Positions 1 to 8,653 of a DNA stretch of 47,935 nt are shown here, piece by piece (the stretch's first letter is position 1; each line of letters starts with the position of its first letter). The position numbers and the translations under genes were made by a program. The stretch comes from Acidobacteriota bacterium. GTDB taxonomy: Bacteria > Acidobacteriota > Terriglobia > Terriglobales > Acidobacteriaceae. Below the pieces are notes generated by a model that was not told where the DNA came from, searched no databases, and worked only from the letters and a program-made list of their open reading frames with translations. Where the stretch lies: assembly GCA_003010405.1 (NCBI GenBank), contig PJLO01000002.1:73947-121881 (forward strand). The letters run 5' to 3'.

Positions 1-108
1 GCTTGCGATTCGCCATTTTTCGGTAAAGCGGGTACAGTTCAGGAGTTTTGGATACAAGTTCGATATGGGCCGGGTTGTTCCGGCGGTTCTGAGCGGTGCC
101 CAGAGACA

Positions 109-620
109 CTACGCCGCCGAGGTGGACAGCAATCTGCCGCGCGAGACGAACAGGTTGCTCAAGGCGCACAGCGTAAAGACCTGATTGGCGTTCTTCTTGA
201 TGCCTCGGTAGCGGACCTTCATGTAGCCGAACTTCAGCTTGATCACCGCAAAGACATGCTCTACCTTCGATCGTACTTGCGACTTGGTGCGGTTCTTCGC
301 ACGCTGCACTTCGTCGATGTGGTCTTTGTAGCGGTATTGTTTGTTGGTCATGTCCTGCGCCCGTGGCGCGACTTCATGGATTGCTTCTGTCTGTCCGCGA
401 TAGGCTTGATCGCCCCAGACCTTCGTTTCCTCGCCATGCAGCAACTCCGGCAGCACCGTGCAATCGGCGACGTTGGCTGCCGTCACTACCGCCGAGTGGA
501 TGATCTTCATCTTACTGTCCACCCCAACGTGCGCTTTCATGCCGAAGTACCACTGCTTTCCTTTCCGCGTTTGGTGCATCTGCGGATCGCGCTTCCGGTC
601 GCGGTTCTTGGTCGAACTAG
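109..620 (-). pseudogene. IS5-family transposase, 3' remnant
   Basis: This is the C-terminal part of an IS5-type DDE transposase. The reading frame is open from position 620 down to a TAG stop at 109 and includes the family-typical stretch SSTKNRDRKRDPQMHQTRKG. It then shows the second catalytic Asp (VWGDQAYRG) and the catalytic Glu (SKVEHVFAVIK). The N-terminal third, with the first catalytic Asp, is missing because the frame stops at the left end of the neighbouring IS element at 621. The missing part does not reappear on the far side of that element, where leuD lies instead. The gene should be inactive. I could not place the outer inverted repeat of this older element in bases 1-108. Confidence 0.85.
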
Positions 621-636
621 GAGCGTGTTCACACTA
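621..636. repeat. Left terminal inverted repeat of the IS
   Basis: GAGCGTGTTCACACTA, the partner of 1420-1435. Confidence 0.8.
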
Positions 637-664
637 ACGAGTAATTTTCTGATATTGTGAGTAG

Positions 665-1422
665 GTGGAGATCAGCGAAGCGCAGTACCGTCACATTGAG
701 GCCTGTTTGCCGCGCCAACGCGGCAATGTGAGCATGACGAACCTTGCGGTATTGAACGCGATTTTGTATGTAGCTGAACACGGGTGCAAGTGGCGCGGAC
801 TTCCCAAGCGTTTCGGCAACTGGCACACCATTTACACCCGCATGAACCGCTGGTCCAAGAGCGGAGTGCTGGATACAGTCTTCGAGACATTGCAACGTGA
901 GCAGATCGTGCGCATCCGCATCGAGTCCGTATCCTTGGACTCGACCATCGTCAAAGTTCATCCCGACGGCACCGGCGCGTTAAAAAAAACGGCCCCCAAG
1001 CCATCGGTAAATCCCGCGGCGGATGGACCACCAAGATTCATATGGTTGCCGCGAATGCTCGAACGGCCATAACTTTCGCGCTCTCGCCCGGACAGGCCTC
1101 CGACGCCAAGAAGGGACGCGAGCTTCTGGGCGGCATCGGACCGCTGCCCGCGCCCGTGTACCTGCTCATGGATCGCGCCTACGAAGACAATGAAACCCGT
1201 CAACTGGCGCTGGATTTCGGCTTTATTCCGGTAGTTCCGCCGAAAAGCAACCGCTTGGAGCCGTGGCAGTATGACAAAGCTATGTACCGCAGGCGCAACG
1301 AGGTTGAACGGCTCTTCAGGCGGCTCAAGGGATTCCGCCGTATCTTCTCCCGCTTCGACAAACTCGACGTTGTCTTCCTTGCGTTCCTCAACTTCGCCCT
1401 AATCGTCGAAGTCCTTCGATAG
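665..1422 (+). CDS. IS transposase OrfAB, made by -1 frameshift
   Basis: This is a DDE transposase in two frames. OrfA starts at GTG 665 and, unshifted, stops at 1072. OrfB is open in the -1 frame to the stop at 1420-1422. The two join at a run of eight A (982-989): reading ...LKK in frame A and continuing as NGPQAIGKSRGGWTTKIHM in the -1 frame restores the GPQAIGKSRGG motif typical of this IS subgroup. The catalytic residues are split: the first Asp (VSLDSTIV) is in OrfA, the second Asp (LLMDRAYEDN) and the Glu (RRRNEVERLFRR) are in OrfB. The fused product would be about 250 residues, normal for the group. No internal stop other than the programmed one is seen, so it may be active. Confidence 0.88.
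982..989 (+). other. A8 slippery site for -1 frameshift
   Basis: Eight consecutive A bases sit exactly where the two transposase frames must join. Ribosomal -1 frameshifting or polymerase slippage on such runs is the known way IS5-family elements make the full enzyme. Confidence 0.75.
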
Positions 1423-1435
1423 TGTTAACACGCCC
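1420..1435. repeat. Right terminal inverted repeat of the IS
   Basis: TAGTGTTAACACGCCC, the reverse complement of the left repeat with two mismatches. Its last base also forms part of the leuD stop codon (complement of 1435-1437). Confidence 0.8.
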
Positions 1436-2028
1436 TAGTAGGCCGGGACGCGTGCCTCGTAGTCACTGATGAACTGCTGCTTCTGCAAAGTGATGCCGAT
1501 CTGGTCGAGTCCGTTGAGAAGACAATGCTGGCGGAAGCTGTCGAGCGGGAACGATGTGCTCCAGCCGCTGTCATCGGAAATGGTCAGGTTCTCGACATTC
1601 ACGGTCAGCTCATAGTTCGGCTTTGCAGCCACCTTGGCGAAGAGCTCGTTGATGACGGATTCCGGCAGAGCGACGGTGAGCAGTCCGTTGTTTGCGGCGT
1701 TGCCGTGGAAGATGTCCGCAAACGACGGCGCAATCACTACGAGGACGCCGTAGTTGGTGAGCGCCCAGGCGGCGTGTTCACGCGAGGAGCCACAGCCGAA
1801 GTTCTTGCCGGCCAGCAGAATGCTGCCGTGCTTATATGGCTCCTGGTTGAGCACGAAATCAGGTGTCGGGTTGCCCGCCGCATCGTAACGCCAATCGTTA
1901 AACAGGAACGGACCGTATCCGGTGCGCTCGATGCGCTTGAGGAACTGCTTGGGAATAATCTGATCGGTATCGACATTGGCACGGTCGAGTGGAATGACCT
2001 GCCCGCGATGAGTGCGCATTGGCTGCAT
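1435..2028 (-). CDS. leuD: 3-isopropylmalate dehydratase, small subunit
   Basis: This is the small subunit of the isopropylmalate isomerase, which pairs with LeuC to convert 2-isopropylmalate to 3-isopropylmalate in leucine synthesis. The protein has 197 residues, begins MRTHRGQVIPLDRANVDTDQ after a short Met-Gln-Pro leader, and contains the family motif GKNFGCGSSREHAAWAL. It starts 3 bases after the leuC stop, so the two are likely coupled. The 3' end is unusual: the TAG stop (1437-1435) lies on the junction with the IS element. The last few native codons may have been replaced by the junction, although the fold-bearing part is complete. Confidence 0.95.
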   Translation of the reverse strand: MQPMRTHRGQVIPLDRANVDTDQIIPKQFLKRIERTGYGPFLFNDWRYDAAGNPTPDFVLNQEPYKHGSILLAGKNFGCGSSREHAAWALTNYGVLVVIAPSFADIFHGNAANNGLLTVALPESVINELFAKVAAKPNYELTVNVENLTISDDSGWSTSFPLDSFRQHCLLNGLDQIGITLQKQQFISDYEARVPAY

Positions 2029-2031
2029 CGG

Positions 2032-3465
2032 TTACTCCTTGTAATCCCAGTTACGCACGTCGGTAAAGTGTCCGGCGACGGCTGCGGCTGCGGCCATTTC
2101 AGGGCTGACGAGGTGGGTGCGGCCACCGCGTCCCTGACGGCCTTCGAAGTTTCGGTTGCTGGTGGAGGCGCAGCGCTCGCCAGGTTTCAATACGTCAGGG
2201 TTCATGGCAAGGCACATGGAACAGCCAGGCTCACGCCACTCGGCTCCCGCTTCGAGGAAGATGCGATCGAGGCCCTCATTCTCGGCGAGCTTCTTTACGA
2301 TCTCCGAGCCAGGAACAACCATCATCTGAACCTTGGGGTTGACCTTGTGTCCCTTGAGGACACGCGCTGCGGCGCGCAAATCTTCAAGACGCCCGTTGGT
2401 GCAAGAGCCGACGAATACGCGGTCGACAGAAAGCGCAGTGAGCGCCTGGCCGGAAGCTATCCCCATGTACTCAAGAGCACGCGCGATTGCAAGCTTCTCG
2501 ATTTCATCTTTCCCATCTTCAGGGCGCGGTGCCGAGCCAGTGATGGGCGCGGACATTCCGGGCGAAGTGCCCCAGGTGACCCAGGGCTGCAAGGCCGCGG
2601 CGTTGAAGTCCACAACACGGTCAAATTTCGCGCCGGGGTCGCTGGGCAAGGTGCGCCAGTAGGCGACGGCCTTCTCCCACTGCTCACCTTTGGGTGCGAA
2701 GGTGCGGCCCTTCAGATATGCAAACGTCGTTTCATCGGGGGCGATCATGCCGGAGCGCGCGCCGCTCTCGATGGCGAGATTGCAGAGCGTCATGCGGCCT
2801 TCCATGGAAAGAGCGCGGACGGCCGGGCCTGCGTACTCAATGGCATACCCCGTGCCGCCATCGGTGCCAATCTGATGGATGATGCCGAGCGCGAGGTCCT
2901 TTGCGGTGACACCCTTAGGTAAGTCGCCTACTACATTCACAAGCATCGATTTAGGACGCTTCTGCTGCAATGTCTGGGTGGCAAGTACGTGCTCAACTTC
3001 GCTGGTGCCAATTCCAAAGGCGAGCGCGCCGAAAGCACCATGAGTGCTGGTGTGGCTGTCTCCGCAGACGATGGTTTTGCCAGGCAAGGTGAGGCCAAGT
3101 TCGGGGCCGATGACGTGAACGACTCCCTGCTCGGCTGTGCCAACATCGGCAAGGTGAACGCCGAAATCAGCGCAGTTCTTGCGCAGAGTGTTGATCTGCT
3201 GCGCGGCGATGGGATCGAGAATATTAAACCGCTCGGCCTTGGTGGTGGGAACGTTGTGATCTATGGTGCCGAAAGTGCGTTCGGGGCGGCGCACCTTGCG
3301 GCCAGCCAGACGAAGACCTTCGAAGGCCTGCGGCGAGGTCACTTCATGGACGAGGTGCAGGTCAATATAAATGAGAGCTGGCTGGGGCTCCTCATGCCAG
3401 ACGACATGCGAGGCCCACAACTTATCAAACAAGCTCTTAGGTGCGGAATCAGATGACTTAGTCAA
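2032..3465 (-). CDS. leuC: 3-isopropylmalate dehydratase, large subunit
   Basis: This is the catalytic, iron-sulfur subunit of the isopropylmalate isomerase (477 residues, normal length). The aconitase-family signs are all visible: [18 protein letters not shown], the cluster ligand in [12 protein letters not shown], and the paired ligands in [13 protein letters not shown] that hold the 4Fe-4S cluster. The C-terminal region [19 protein letters not shown] is canonical. The start is a TTG at 3465 preceded by a GAGGA Shine-Dalgarno about 9 bases upstream. No later Met fits the family N-terminus ([12 protein letters not shown]). It lies 10 bases after leuB and 3 bases before leuD in one operon. 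Confidence 0.97.
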   Translation of the reverse strand: MTKSSDSAPKSLFDKLWASHVVWHEEPQPALIYIDLHLVHEVTSPQAFEGLRLAGRKVRRPERTFGTIDHNVPTTKAERFNILDPIAAQQINTLRKNCADFGVHLADVGTAEQGVVHVIGPELGLTLPGKTIVCGDSHTSTHGAFGALAFGIGTSEVEHVLATQTLQQKRPKSMLVNVVGDLPKGVTAKDLALGIIHQIGTDGGTGYAIEYAGPAVRALSMEGRMTLCNLAIESGARSGMIAPDETTFAYLKGRTFAPKGEQWEKAVAYWRTLPSDPGAKFDRVVDFNAAALQPWVTWGTSPGMSAPITGSAPRPEDGKDEIEKLAIARALEYMGIASGQALTALSVDRVFVGSCTNGRLEDLRAAARVLKGHKVNPKVQMMVVPGSEIVKKLAENEGLDRIFLEAGAEWREPGCSMCLAMNPDVLKPGERCASTSNRNFEGRQGRGGRTHLVSPEMAAAAAVAGHFTDVRNWDYKE

Positions 3466-3475
3466 TTCAAAATCC

Positions 3476-4582
3476 TCAAACGGCAGAGTGTGCTGCTCGC
3501 GACTTCAACGCTTCAACCGTCAACTCGGCGATGCGCTTTCCAATTTGTTCAGTGCTGCTGGCTTTTGCGCGCTCAGCCGGCGGCAATAGGTCGGCGGTTC
3601 TCATGCCGGACTTTAGCGCGGCTTCAATTGCAGCCTCAACGCAGTCGGCTTCGACGGGAAGCTTGGCACTGTAGCGCAACAACATGGCCGCAGAGCCAAT
3701 TGCGCCAATGGGGTTTGCAATTCCCTTGCCCGCAATGTCAGGGGCAGAGCCGTGGATGGGCTCGTATAGATCCACCTTGCCACCGATGCTGGCCGAGGGC
3801 AACATGCCGAGCGAACCGGCAATTACGGAAGTTTCGTCCGACAGAATATCTCCGAAGAGATTTTCCGTGAGCACGACATCGTAGCGCGTCGGGTTAGTAA
3901 TTACATTCATGGCGAACGAGTCCACCAGAGCGTGCTCAAGCGATACCGCCGGGAACTCGGTGGCTACGCGAGTGACTACCTGACGCCACAGGCGCGAGGT
4001 TTCCAGCACGTTTGCCTTGTCTACGGAAACCAGCTTTTTCGCGCGGCCTTCGGCCAGTTTGAATGCGACGCGGGCAACACGCTCGATCTCCTCCTCGCTG
4101 TAACGCATGGTGTTCCAAGCGCTCTTGCTCGCAGCATCAAGGGCTCGGGGCTCACTGAAATAGAGACCACCGAGGAGTTCGCGCACCATCATAATGTTGG
4201 TTCCAAGGATGCGCTCACGACGCAGAGGCGAGCAGTCTGCAATGGACTCATAAGCAATGGCCGGACGCAAATTTGCGAAGCAGCCAAGGCAGTAGCGCAA
4301 GGCAAGCAGACCGGCTTCAGGACGAAGCTCGGCGCTTAGAGTATCAAATTGCGGGCCGCCAACCGCGCCTAGCAGAACGGCGTCAGAGGCCAGGCACCGC
4401 TCCCTGGACTGGGGCGGAAAGGGCGAGCCAAAGTTAACCGAGGCTCCGCCACCAATGGGAGATTCCTCGAAACGGAAATCATACCCACAATGTTCAGCTA
4501 CAGCACGAAGGACGCGCACGGCTTCGCGCGTAACCTCCGGGCCAACTCCATCTCCGGGAAGGACAGCTATATTCAATTTCAT
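3476..4582 (-). CDS. leuB: 3-isopropylmalate dehydrogenase
   Basis: NAD-dependent oxidative decarboxylation of 3-isopropylmalate, the third step of leucine synthesis, in the cytoplasm. The product has 368 residues from the ATG at 4582 ([20 protein letters not shown]). A frame extension of 16 codons upstream exists but has no family character. Visible motifs are the substrate and metal site [16 protein letters not shown], the Asp-rich metal segment around GDILSDE, and the nucleotide site [19 protein letters not shown]. The leuB-leuC-leuD order puts it first in the operon. The promoter at 4662-4691 with its inverted repeat is the likely control point. The Shine-Dalgarno is weak. Confidence 0.96.
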   Translation of the reverse strand: MKLNIAVLPGDGVGPEVTREAVRVLRAVAEHCGYDFRFEESPIGGGASVNFGSPFPPQSRERCLASDAVLLGAVGGPQFDTLSAELRPEAGLLALRYCLGCFANLRPAIAYESIADCSPLRRERILGTNIMMVRELLGGLYFSEPRALDAASKSAWNTMRYSEEEIERVARVAFKLAEGRAKKLVSVDKANVLETSRLWRQVVTRVATEFPAVSLEHALVDSFAMNVITNPTRYDVVLTENLFGDILSDETSVIAGSLGMLPSASIGGKVDLYEPIHGSAPDIAGKGIANPIGAIGSAAMLLRYSAKLPVEADCVEAAIEAALKSGMRTADLLPPAERAKASSTEQIGKRIAELTVEALKSRAAHSAV

Positions 4583-4661
4583 CGTTGTTGTGCCGCCACC
4601 ATATTCGGCGATTAGCCCATCGGGCCGCATTCCGTTGTTACAGTGTTGAGATTAGCTACTG

Positions 4662-4691
4662 ATCATAAACCTTTTCCCTGTGGTCGGCCAA
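4662..4691 (-). promoter_or_regulatory. Candidate sigma-70 promoter of leuBCD
   Basis: On the minus strand TTGGCC (4691-4686) and TATGAT (4667-4662) are separated by 18 bases. The -10 matches the consensus at five of six positions and the -35 at four of six. Transcription would begin near 4655, about 70 bases before the leuB ATG. Read by eye only. Confidence 0.5.
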
Positions 4692-4708
4692 GTAGGTGAG
4701 CCACAGGG
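4676..4708. repeat. Inverted repeat over the leuB -35 region, possible operator
   Basis: CCCTGTGG (4676-4683) and its exact complement CCACAGGG (4701-4708) are 17 bases apart. They straddle the -35 hexamer of the candidate leuB promoter, where a repressor or activator dimer would bind. No T-run follows on either strand, so it is not a terminator. A weaker repeat (4694-4702 with 4769-4779) lies beside it. Confidence 0.5.
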
Positions 4709-4828
4709 TAGTTGCTCCAGAATAATGTCGCCGCTAAGTGCGACTTAAAAATGTCACATTCACAGGATGGCTCCCACCTGCCGAAAAGACAGTTGCACTG
4801 GGGAGAGAACGCGATTTAAAGTGCGCGC

Positions 4829-5014
4829 ATGGCCCAAAGATTCCATTGCAACGTTTGTGAGCAGGTTGAAGAGAAATGCAAGTGCGATAAATATTGCCTA
4901 CTCTGCATGGGTGAACACGATGTGCGTCTGGTGCAGGACGGCTACTACTACTGCGTGGAATGCCGTGAAGCTTGTGAGTACGTGCCGGAAGACAAAGGGT
5001 GCGCCCGAGAATGA
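4829..5014 (+). CDS. Cys-rich zinc-binding-like mini-protein
   Basis: A 61-residue protein of unknown function starts at ATG 4829. It has nine cysteines, arranged as CNVC near residue 8, CKC and then CLLC between residues 18 and 27, CVEC near 42, and single Cys at 49 and 58. Such paired CxxC knuckles normally bind zinc or an iron-sulfur cluster. Acidic and aromatic residues (DGYYYCVEC) lie between the knuckles. A GGGAGAG stretch about 20 bases upstream is far for a ribosome site. It is divergent from leuB and convergent with the GWxTD gene. I do not recognise a named family. The regular knuckle spacing is the main argument that the frame is real. Confidence 0.6.
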   Translation: MAQRFHCNVCEQVEEKCKCDKYCLLCMGEHDVRLVQDGYYYCVECREACEYVPEDKGCARE

Positions 5015-5103
5015 ATCAGACAGCGGCGCGCAAAAGAGCATCCGCGAACTGACGGCTGCGGGACGCCGATCGTACAGGAAATCCCGAGATTGCAAGGTGT
5101 TGG

Positions 5104-6804
5104 TTATTCGACCTGAAAACGCGCCGAAGGGGTGATGGTTTGCTTTGATACCTCGTCATTCACGGTTATCTTTAAACTGTAGAAACCAGGTTCCATGTTG
5201 GCCAGCGACATGGACTTTGCAAGCGTAATTTGCTCGCTGTTTTTCCCGTAGGCATCTGACGATTCCGCTGCGTGGAATACGGATTTGTTGGTCTGGATGT
5301 TAATAATGTCGTAGCTGATGCGGGCCTGCGTCTTTTTGGTCTTCTGCTCCTGCTGTAGGTTATAGATTTGGAGCCAAATGTTCAGGCGCTGCGAGCGCTT
5401 GAAACTGGCGGGCTTGCCATCGGCAGAATCCAGGCGTGGACGCACTTTTACGTCGCCGATAACGAAGCTGCCTGCCCCGATAGACTTGGCTGGAAGGCGC
5501 TCCATGACGTCGGCGAGGATGAGCGAGGAAGATGCAAGTTTCTCGTCTTCGAATTCCGGTACGCGAAGAGAGCGGGCCAGGGTTCCGACTCGATCGCCAT
5601 TGACATCTTTTATGGCAACCTCGATTTTGTACATGCCCGGACGGAGAGAGACCGCCTTCCAGTAGAGATGGGAGGTAAGCAGCGCTTTTTCAAATAGATC
5701 GTTCGGCTCGTTCACGGTCACGGTGTCCTCAAATGTGGTCGCGACGCGTCCGGTGAGGGTGGAGATGCGTCCGAAGATATTGACGGAAGCCTGCTGGATG
5801 CCTTGCTTCTGAATGAAGCTCATGTCCCTTGTCTTGATCTGAATCGTGACCGGTACCAGAACTGTGTCCGAGGTGAGTTTCACAAAATCAGTACGCAGAT
5901 CGAAGGGCACCAGGTTGTAACGAATCCTGGTGTTGACCTTCTCCTCAAGATCCTTGAATTTGATGGACGGTGGGGCTGTGAGCTTGGCATAGCGCTCGAG
6001 CGCATCAAACTGCTTCACTGACCCGCCAGGATCGATTCCCATGATGCGATTCGTCCGATTGCCCCGGCCCATTTCTTCGCTAAGCGTGGGGCCACCGCCA
6101 GGGGTGTGGAGGAGAGCGTCCTTCTCGTTTGGGTTAAGAGCGATGTGGTAATCGCCGCACATGCAGGAGTCCACGAATTCGATGGTTACGTCGTTGCCAA
6201 TGTTTTCGAGGTAGCGATAGCGCCAGCGCTCGAAGGGAAAGGTGGAGGTATTGCCGCCGCCTTCCGAGCTATCGCGCTGATAGCTGCCGCCGGAGGGATG
6301 GGACTCGATTTCGTCGGGGGCTCCCCAGACTATGTAGATATGGCCGCGGTCGGTTTTCCAGCCGGGAATGCCGGCAGCAAAGTGTTCGTTGGCGTATTGA
6401 ATGCGGCGGTAGTGCTCCTCGCGGAACTCGTTTGCCTCAGTGTCGGGCGTGGGACTACGACGCAGCCAGAACTGCTCTATGAATGAGTCGCGTTCTTCAT
6501 CGTTGCTGAGGAGCTTGAAAGCCTGTTCTTCTTCCCGAGAAATAATGTAACGCACGTCCTGATCGAGCCAGGTCTGGTAGGTTTTGCTGACCTCGCGCTT
6601 AAAACTGCGGAGCCGGTCCTTGCGTTCCTGGTCGGTAAGTTCCTTCTTCTCCGGCACGTTCTTGCTTGATTTGTCCCTCTTGTAATCCTTGAGAGATGTT
6701 CCCGCATCTCTGTCGTTATGGGAAGTCTGCGACAGGAGCGGGGTGGCCAGCATTGCGGTGGCGATTACAAGCAAAGGGAAACGCCGTGTGGAAAAGAGAA
6801 ACAT
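5104..6804 (-). CDS. Exported GWxTD-domain protein
   Basis: A 566-residue exported protein with a GWxTD domain, a family frequent in Acidobacteriota and Bacteroidota whose biochemical role is not established. The ATG at 6804 gives a clean signal peptide (MFLFSTRRFPLLVIATAMLA, cleavage near residue 25) and has AGGAG 14 bases upstream; a longer frame to 6876 lacks this logic. After a charged linker, residues 65-185 carry the domain: DVRYIISREEEQAFKLL, FIEQFWLRRSPTPDT and the signature GWKTDRGHIYIVWGAPDEI. The remaining 350 residues look beta-rich, with repeated immunoglobulin-like segments (GMYKIEVAIKDVNGD, GFYSLKITVNDE). This suggests an extracytoplasmic binding or assembly role. It is monocistronic, with its promoter in the divergent gap to the efflux adaptor. 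Confidence 0.85.
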   Translation of the reverse strand: MFLFSTRRFPLLVIATAMLATPLLSQTSHNDRDAGTSLKDYKRDKSSKNVPEKKELTDQERKDRLRSFKREVSKTYQTWLDQDVRYIISREEEQAFKLLSNDEERDSFIEQFWLRRSPTPDTEANEFREEHYRRIQYANEHFAAGIPGWKTDRGHIYIVWGAPDEIESHPSGGSYQRDSSEGGGNTSTFPFERWRYRYLENIGNDVTIEFVDSCMCGDYHIALNPNEKDALLHTPGGGPTLSEEMGRGNRTNRIMGIDPGGSVKQFDALERYAKLTAPPSIKFKDLEEKVNTRIRYNLVPFDLRTDFVKLTSDTVLVPVTIQIKTRDMSFIQKQGIQQASVNIFGRISTLTGRVATTFEDTVTVNEPNDLFEKALLTSHLYWKAVSLRPGMYKIEVAIKDVNGDRVGTLARSLRVPEFEDEKLASSSLILADVMERLPAKSIGAGSFVIGDVKVRPRLDSADGKPASFKRSQRLNIWLQIYNLQQEQKTKKTQARISYDIINIQTNKSVFHAAESSDAYGKNSEQITLAKSMSLANMEPGFYSLKITVNDEVSKQTITPSARFQVE

Positions 6805-7159
6805 GAACAGTGCTGCTACTCCTGGGAAACTTCTGCGGCTGAGGCGATTGTAAGTATTTGCCAGATGCAAAGGCAAGGCGGAGCGGCGAAGGGCAAAAAA
6901 GGGTTAAGGGAGAATCGTGAGCAGCGTTTTAACAGAAATCGGGATGAATTTTGGACGGGGTACAAACGTTTCCCCGGAATTGAGCGGTGGCTGAAAACAA
7001 CTGACAGCTCTGCTTTGGGTTTTAACTCTGTGCCCATCCGCTCGTGTGCTGATGAGCCGTGACCGGGTCGGTGCGTGCACGTAATCTGTGCAGCCGGATG
7101 CGCAAAGGTTCAGTTCCGCTGAATTCGAGCCCTGAGAGTTCGGCAAGCAATGAGGGCTG
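6805..7159. other. Divergent intergenic region
   Basis: 355 bases separate the GWxTD gene from the efflux adaptor. It must hold both promoters. I see no convincing -35/-10 pair, riboswitch or RNA gene in it. Confidence 0.5.
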
Positions 7160-8545
7160 ATGAAAATATCGAAAAAACTTTCAATCGCTATCGCTGGTGC
7201 GGCTCTGGTTGGAGGAACCATTTTATTCCTCATACTTCAGAGCCCTACGGGCGTGGTCGAGGTGCAGACCGGCAGAGTCCTGAAGCAGGATCTGAGATCG
7301 GTGGTTACGGCTTCGGGCGAGATCAGGCCGAAAACGTTTGTAAACGTTGGGGCCAATGCATTCGGCAAGATTGTGCGTTTGTACGTAAAAGAAGGCGATC
7401 ACGTGAAGGCGGGCCAGATGCTGGCGCAACTGGAAAACGTGCAGTCAGTCGCAGACGTGAGCGCAGCGAAGGCGTCGTTGACGGCAGCCGAAGCAGACTA
7501 TGCTGCGGGCCTGGAGACACTTAACACCAATATCGCCGATCTGGATCGCGCCAAGGCCGATCTTGAGCAGAAACGCTACGACTGGGGGCGCGCGGAGAGT
7601 CTTTACAAGGAGCAGTTGATCTCGAAAAAAGATTACGATGCTTCGAAAAATGCGTATGAGGCAGCTGTTTCCGCATTGAGAATGGGAAAGGCGCGGATTG
7701 CCCAGTCCAAGGCTGCGGCAGAAGCTTACAAGCGCCGGATTGCGGTGCAAAAGGCGACACTGGTTCACAATAACGACGTGCTGAGCAAGACCGAATATCG
7801 CGCTCCATTCAATGGAGTGGTGACAAACCTGCCTGTGCGCGAGGGCGAGACGGTGGTGGTTGGCATCCAGAACTCGCCCGGTTCAACCCTGATGACGCTG
7901 GCCGACACCTCGGTAATCACAGCCGAGGTGAAAGTGGATGAGACCGACATTGTGAATGTGAAGCTGGGGCAATCGGCAGAAGTCAGCATCGACGCTATCC
8001 CGAAGAAGAAATTCAGGGGAATAGTGACCGAGATTGGCAACAACGCCCTGCTGCGCTCCACCGGCGTGGCTACTTCGCAGTCCACCGGCAGCACGCAGGA
8101 GGCGAAGGATTTCAAAGTCGTAGTCATGCTTTCAGATGTACCGGATAACCTGAGGCCTGGACTTTCCGCGACGGCGAAGATCATGACGGCGAGCAAAACC
8201 GGCGTACTGTCGATCCCGATTCAGGCGCTGACAATTCGGCAAAAGGGCGACCTTGTGCAGAAGAGATACACCGACAAGGACGCGCTACAGGCAGCGGAGG
8301 TGCCGATGGACCGAAAGGCCGCCCGGGAAGAGTTGCAGGGAGTGTTTGTGATCCGCAGCGGTAAGGCACAATTCGTTCCGGTGGAGACAGGGATTACGGG
8401 GACTACCGATGTCGAGGTGCTGGAGGGCCTGAAGGAAGGCGACGAGATCGTGACCGGAAACTATAAAGCATTGCGAACTATGAAACCGGAGAGCAGGGTG
8501 AAGGTCAACAACAGCACGCCTGAGAAGGAAGAAGAAAAGCCGTAA
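7160..8545 (+). CDS. Periplasmic adaptor of an efflux pump (MacA/HlyD family)
   Basis: A 461-residue membrane-fusion protein that links an inner-membrane transporter to an outer-membrane channel. Residues 7-26 (SIAIAGAALVGGTILFLIL) are an N-terminal membrane anchor. The first lipoyl half follows (VVTASGEIRPKTFVNVGANA, VKEGDHVKAGQMLAQLEN), then a long coiled coil from about 95 to 215, the second lipoyl half (YRAPFNGVVTNLPVREGETV), and beta-barrel and membrane-proximal domains to the end. Start ATG 7160 has GAGGG close upstream. It is followed by an ABC ATPase, as in MacAB-type operons, but no permease follows. Confidence 0.92.
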   Translation: MKISKKLSIAIAGAALVGGTILFLILQSPTGVVEVQTGRVLKQDLRSVVTASGEIRPKTFVNVGANAFGKIVRLYVKEGDHVKAGQMLAQLENVQSVADVSAAKASLTAAEADYAAGLETLNTNIADLDRAKADLEQKRYDWGRAESLYKEQLISKKDYDASKNAYEAAVSALRMGKARIAQSKAAAEAYKRRIAVQKATLVHNNDVLSKTEYRAPFNGVVTNLPVREGETVVVGIQNSPGSTLMTLADTSVITAEVKVDETDIVNVKLGQSAEVSIDAIPKKKFRGIVTEIGNNALLRSTGVATSQSTGSTQEAKDFKVVVMLSDVPDNLRPGLSATAKIMTASKTGVLSIPIQALTIRQKGDLVQKRYTDKDALQAAEVPMDRKAAREELQGVFVIRSGKAQFVPVETGITGTTDVEVLEGLKEGDEIVTGNYKALRTMKPESRVKVNNSTPEKEEEKP

Positions 8546-8653
8546 CGGCGGACGTAAGCTTCTGTGGCTTCCGTGGCGCTAGGCGAGAGGAAGATGGTTG
8601 CCAAGCGCCCCCGTCGTATATTCTTAAGGAAGAGGTTCAGGAGAAGAGACGGG

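Larger units (their letters stand above)
621..1435 (+). mobile_element. IS5-family (IS427-like) insertion sequence, apparently complete
   Basis: An 815-bp element is bounded by 16-bp terminal inverted repeats, GAGCGTGTTCACACTA on the left and TAGTGTTAACACGCCC on the right; they match at 14 of 16 positions. It carries one transposase in two overlapping frames. TAG lies just outside each end (618-620 and 1436-1438), extendable to CTAG if base 1435 is counted as flank, so a 3-4 bp target duplication is possible. The flanks are not two halves of one gene: an IS5 remnant lies to the left and the leuD 3' end to the right. The present state is therefore not a simple single insertion. The IS427-like subgroup is assigned from size, two-frame layout and motifs. 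Confidence 0.85.

Noticed and set aside
1525..2922. 465-codon open frame on the plus strand opposite leuD/leuC
   Set aside because: It is antisense to two well-conserved genes, crosses their junction, and its translation has no domain character. High G+C makes such shadows common.
4767..5135. 122-codon plus-strand frame overlapping the Cys-rich mini-protein
   Set aside because: The other frame has regular CxxC spacing and ends cleanly; this one is Arg/Ser/Ala-rich without pattern and runs into the GWxTD gene.
7045..7180. Two CTGATGA strings resembling a hammerhead ribozyme core
   Set aside because: Neither is followed by a stem and GAAA at the needed distance; the second is simply the start of the adaptor gene.
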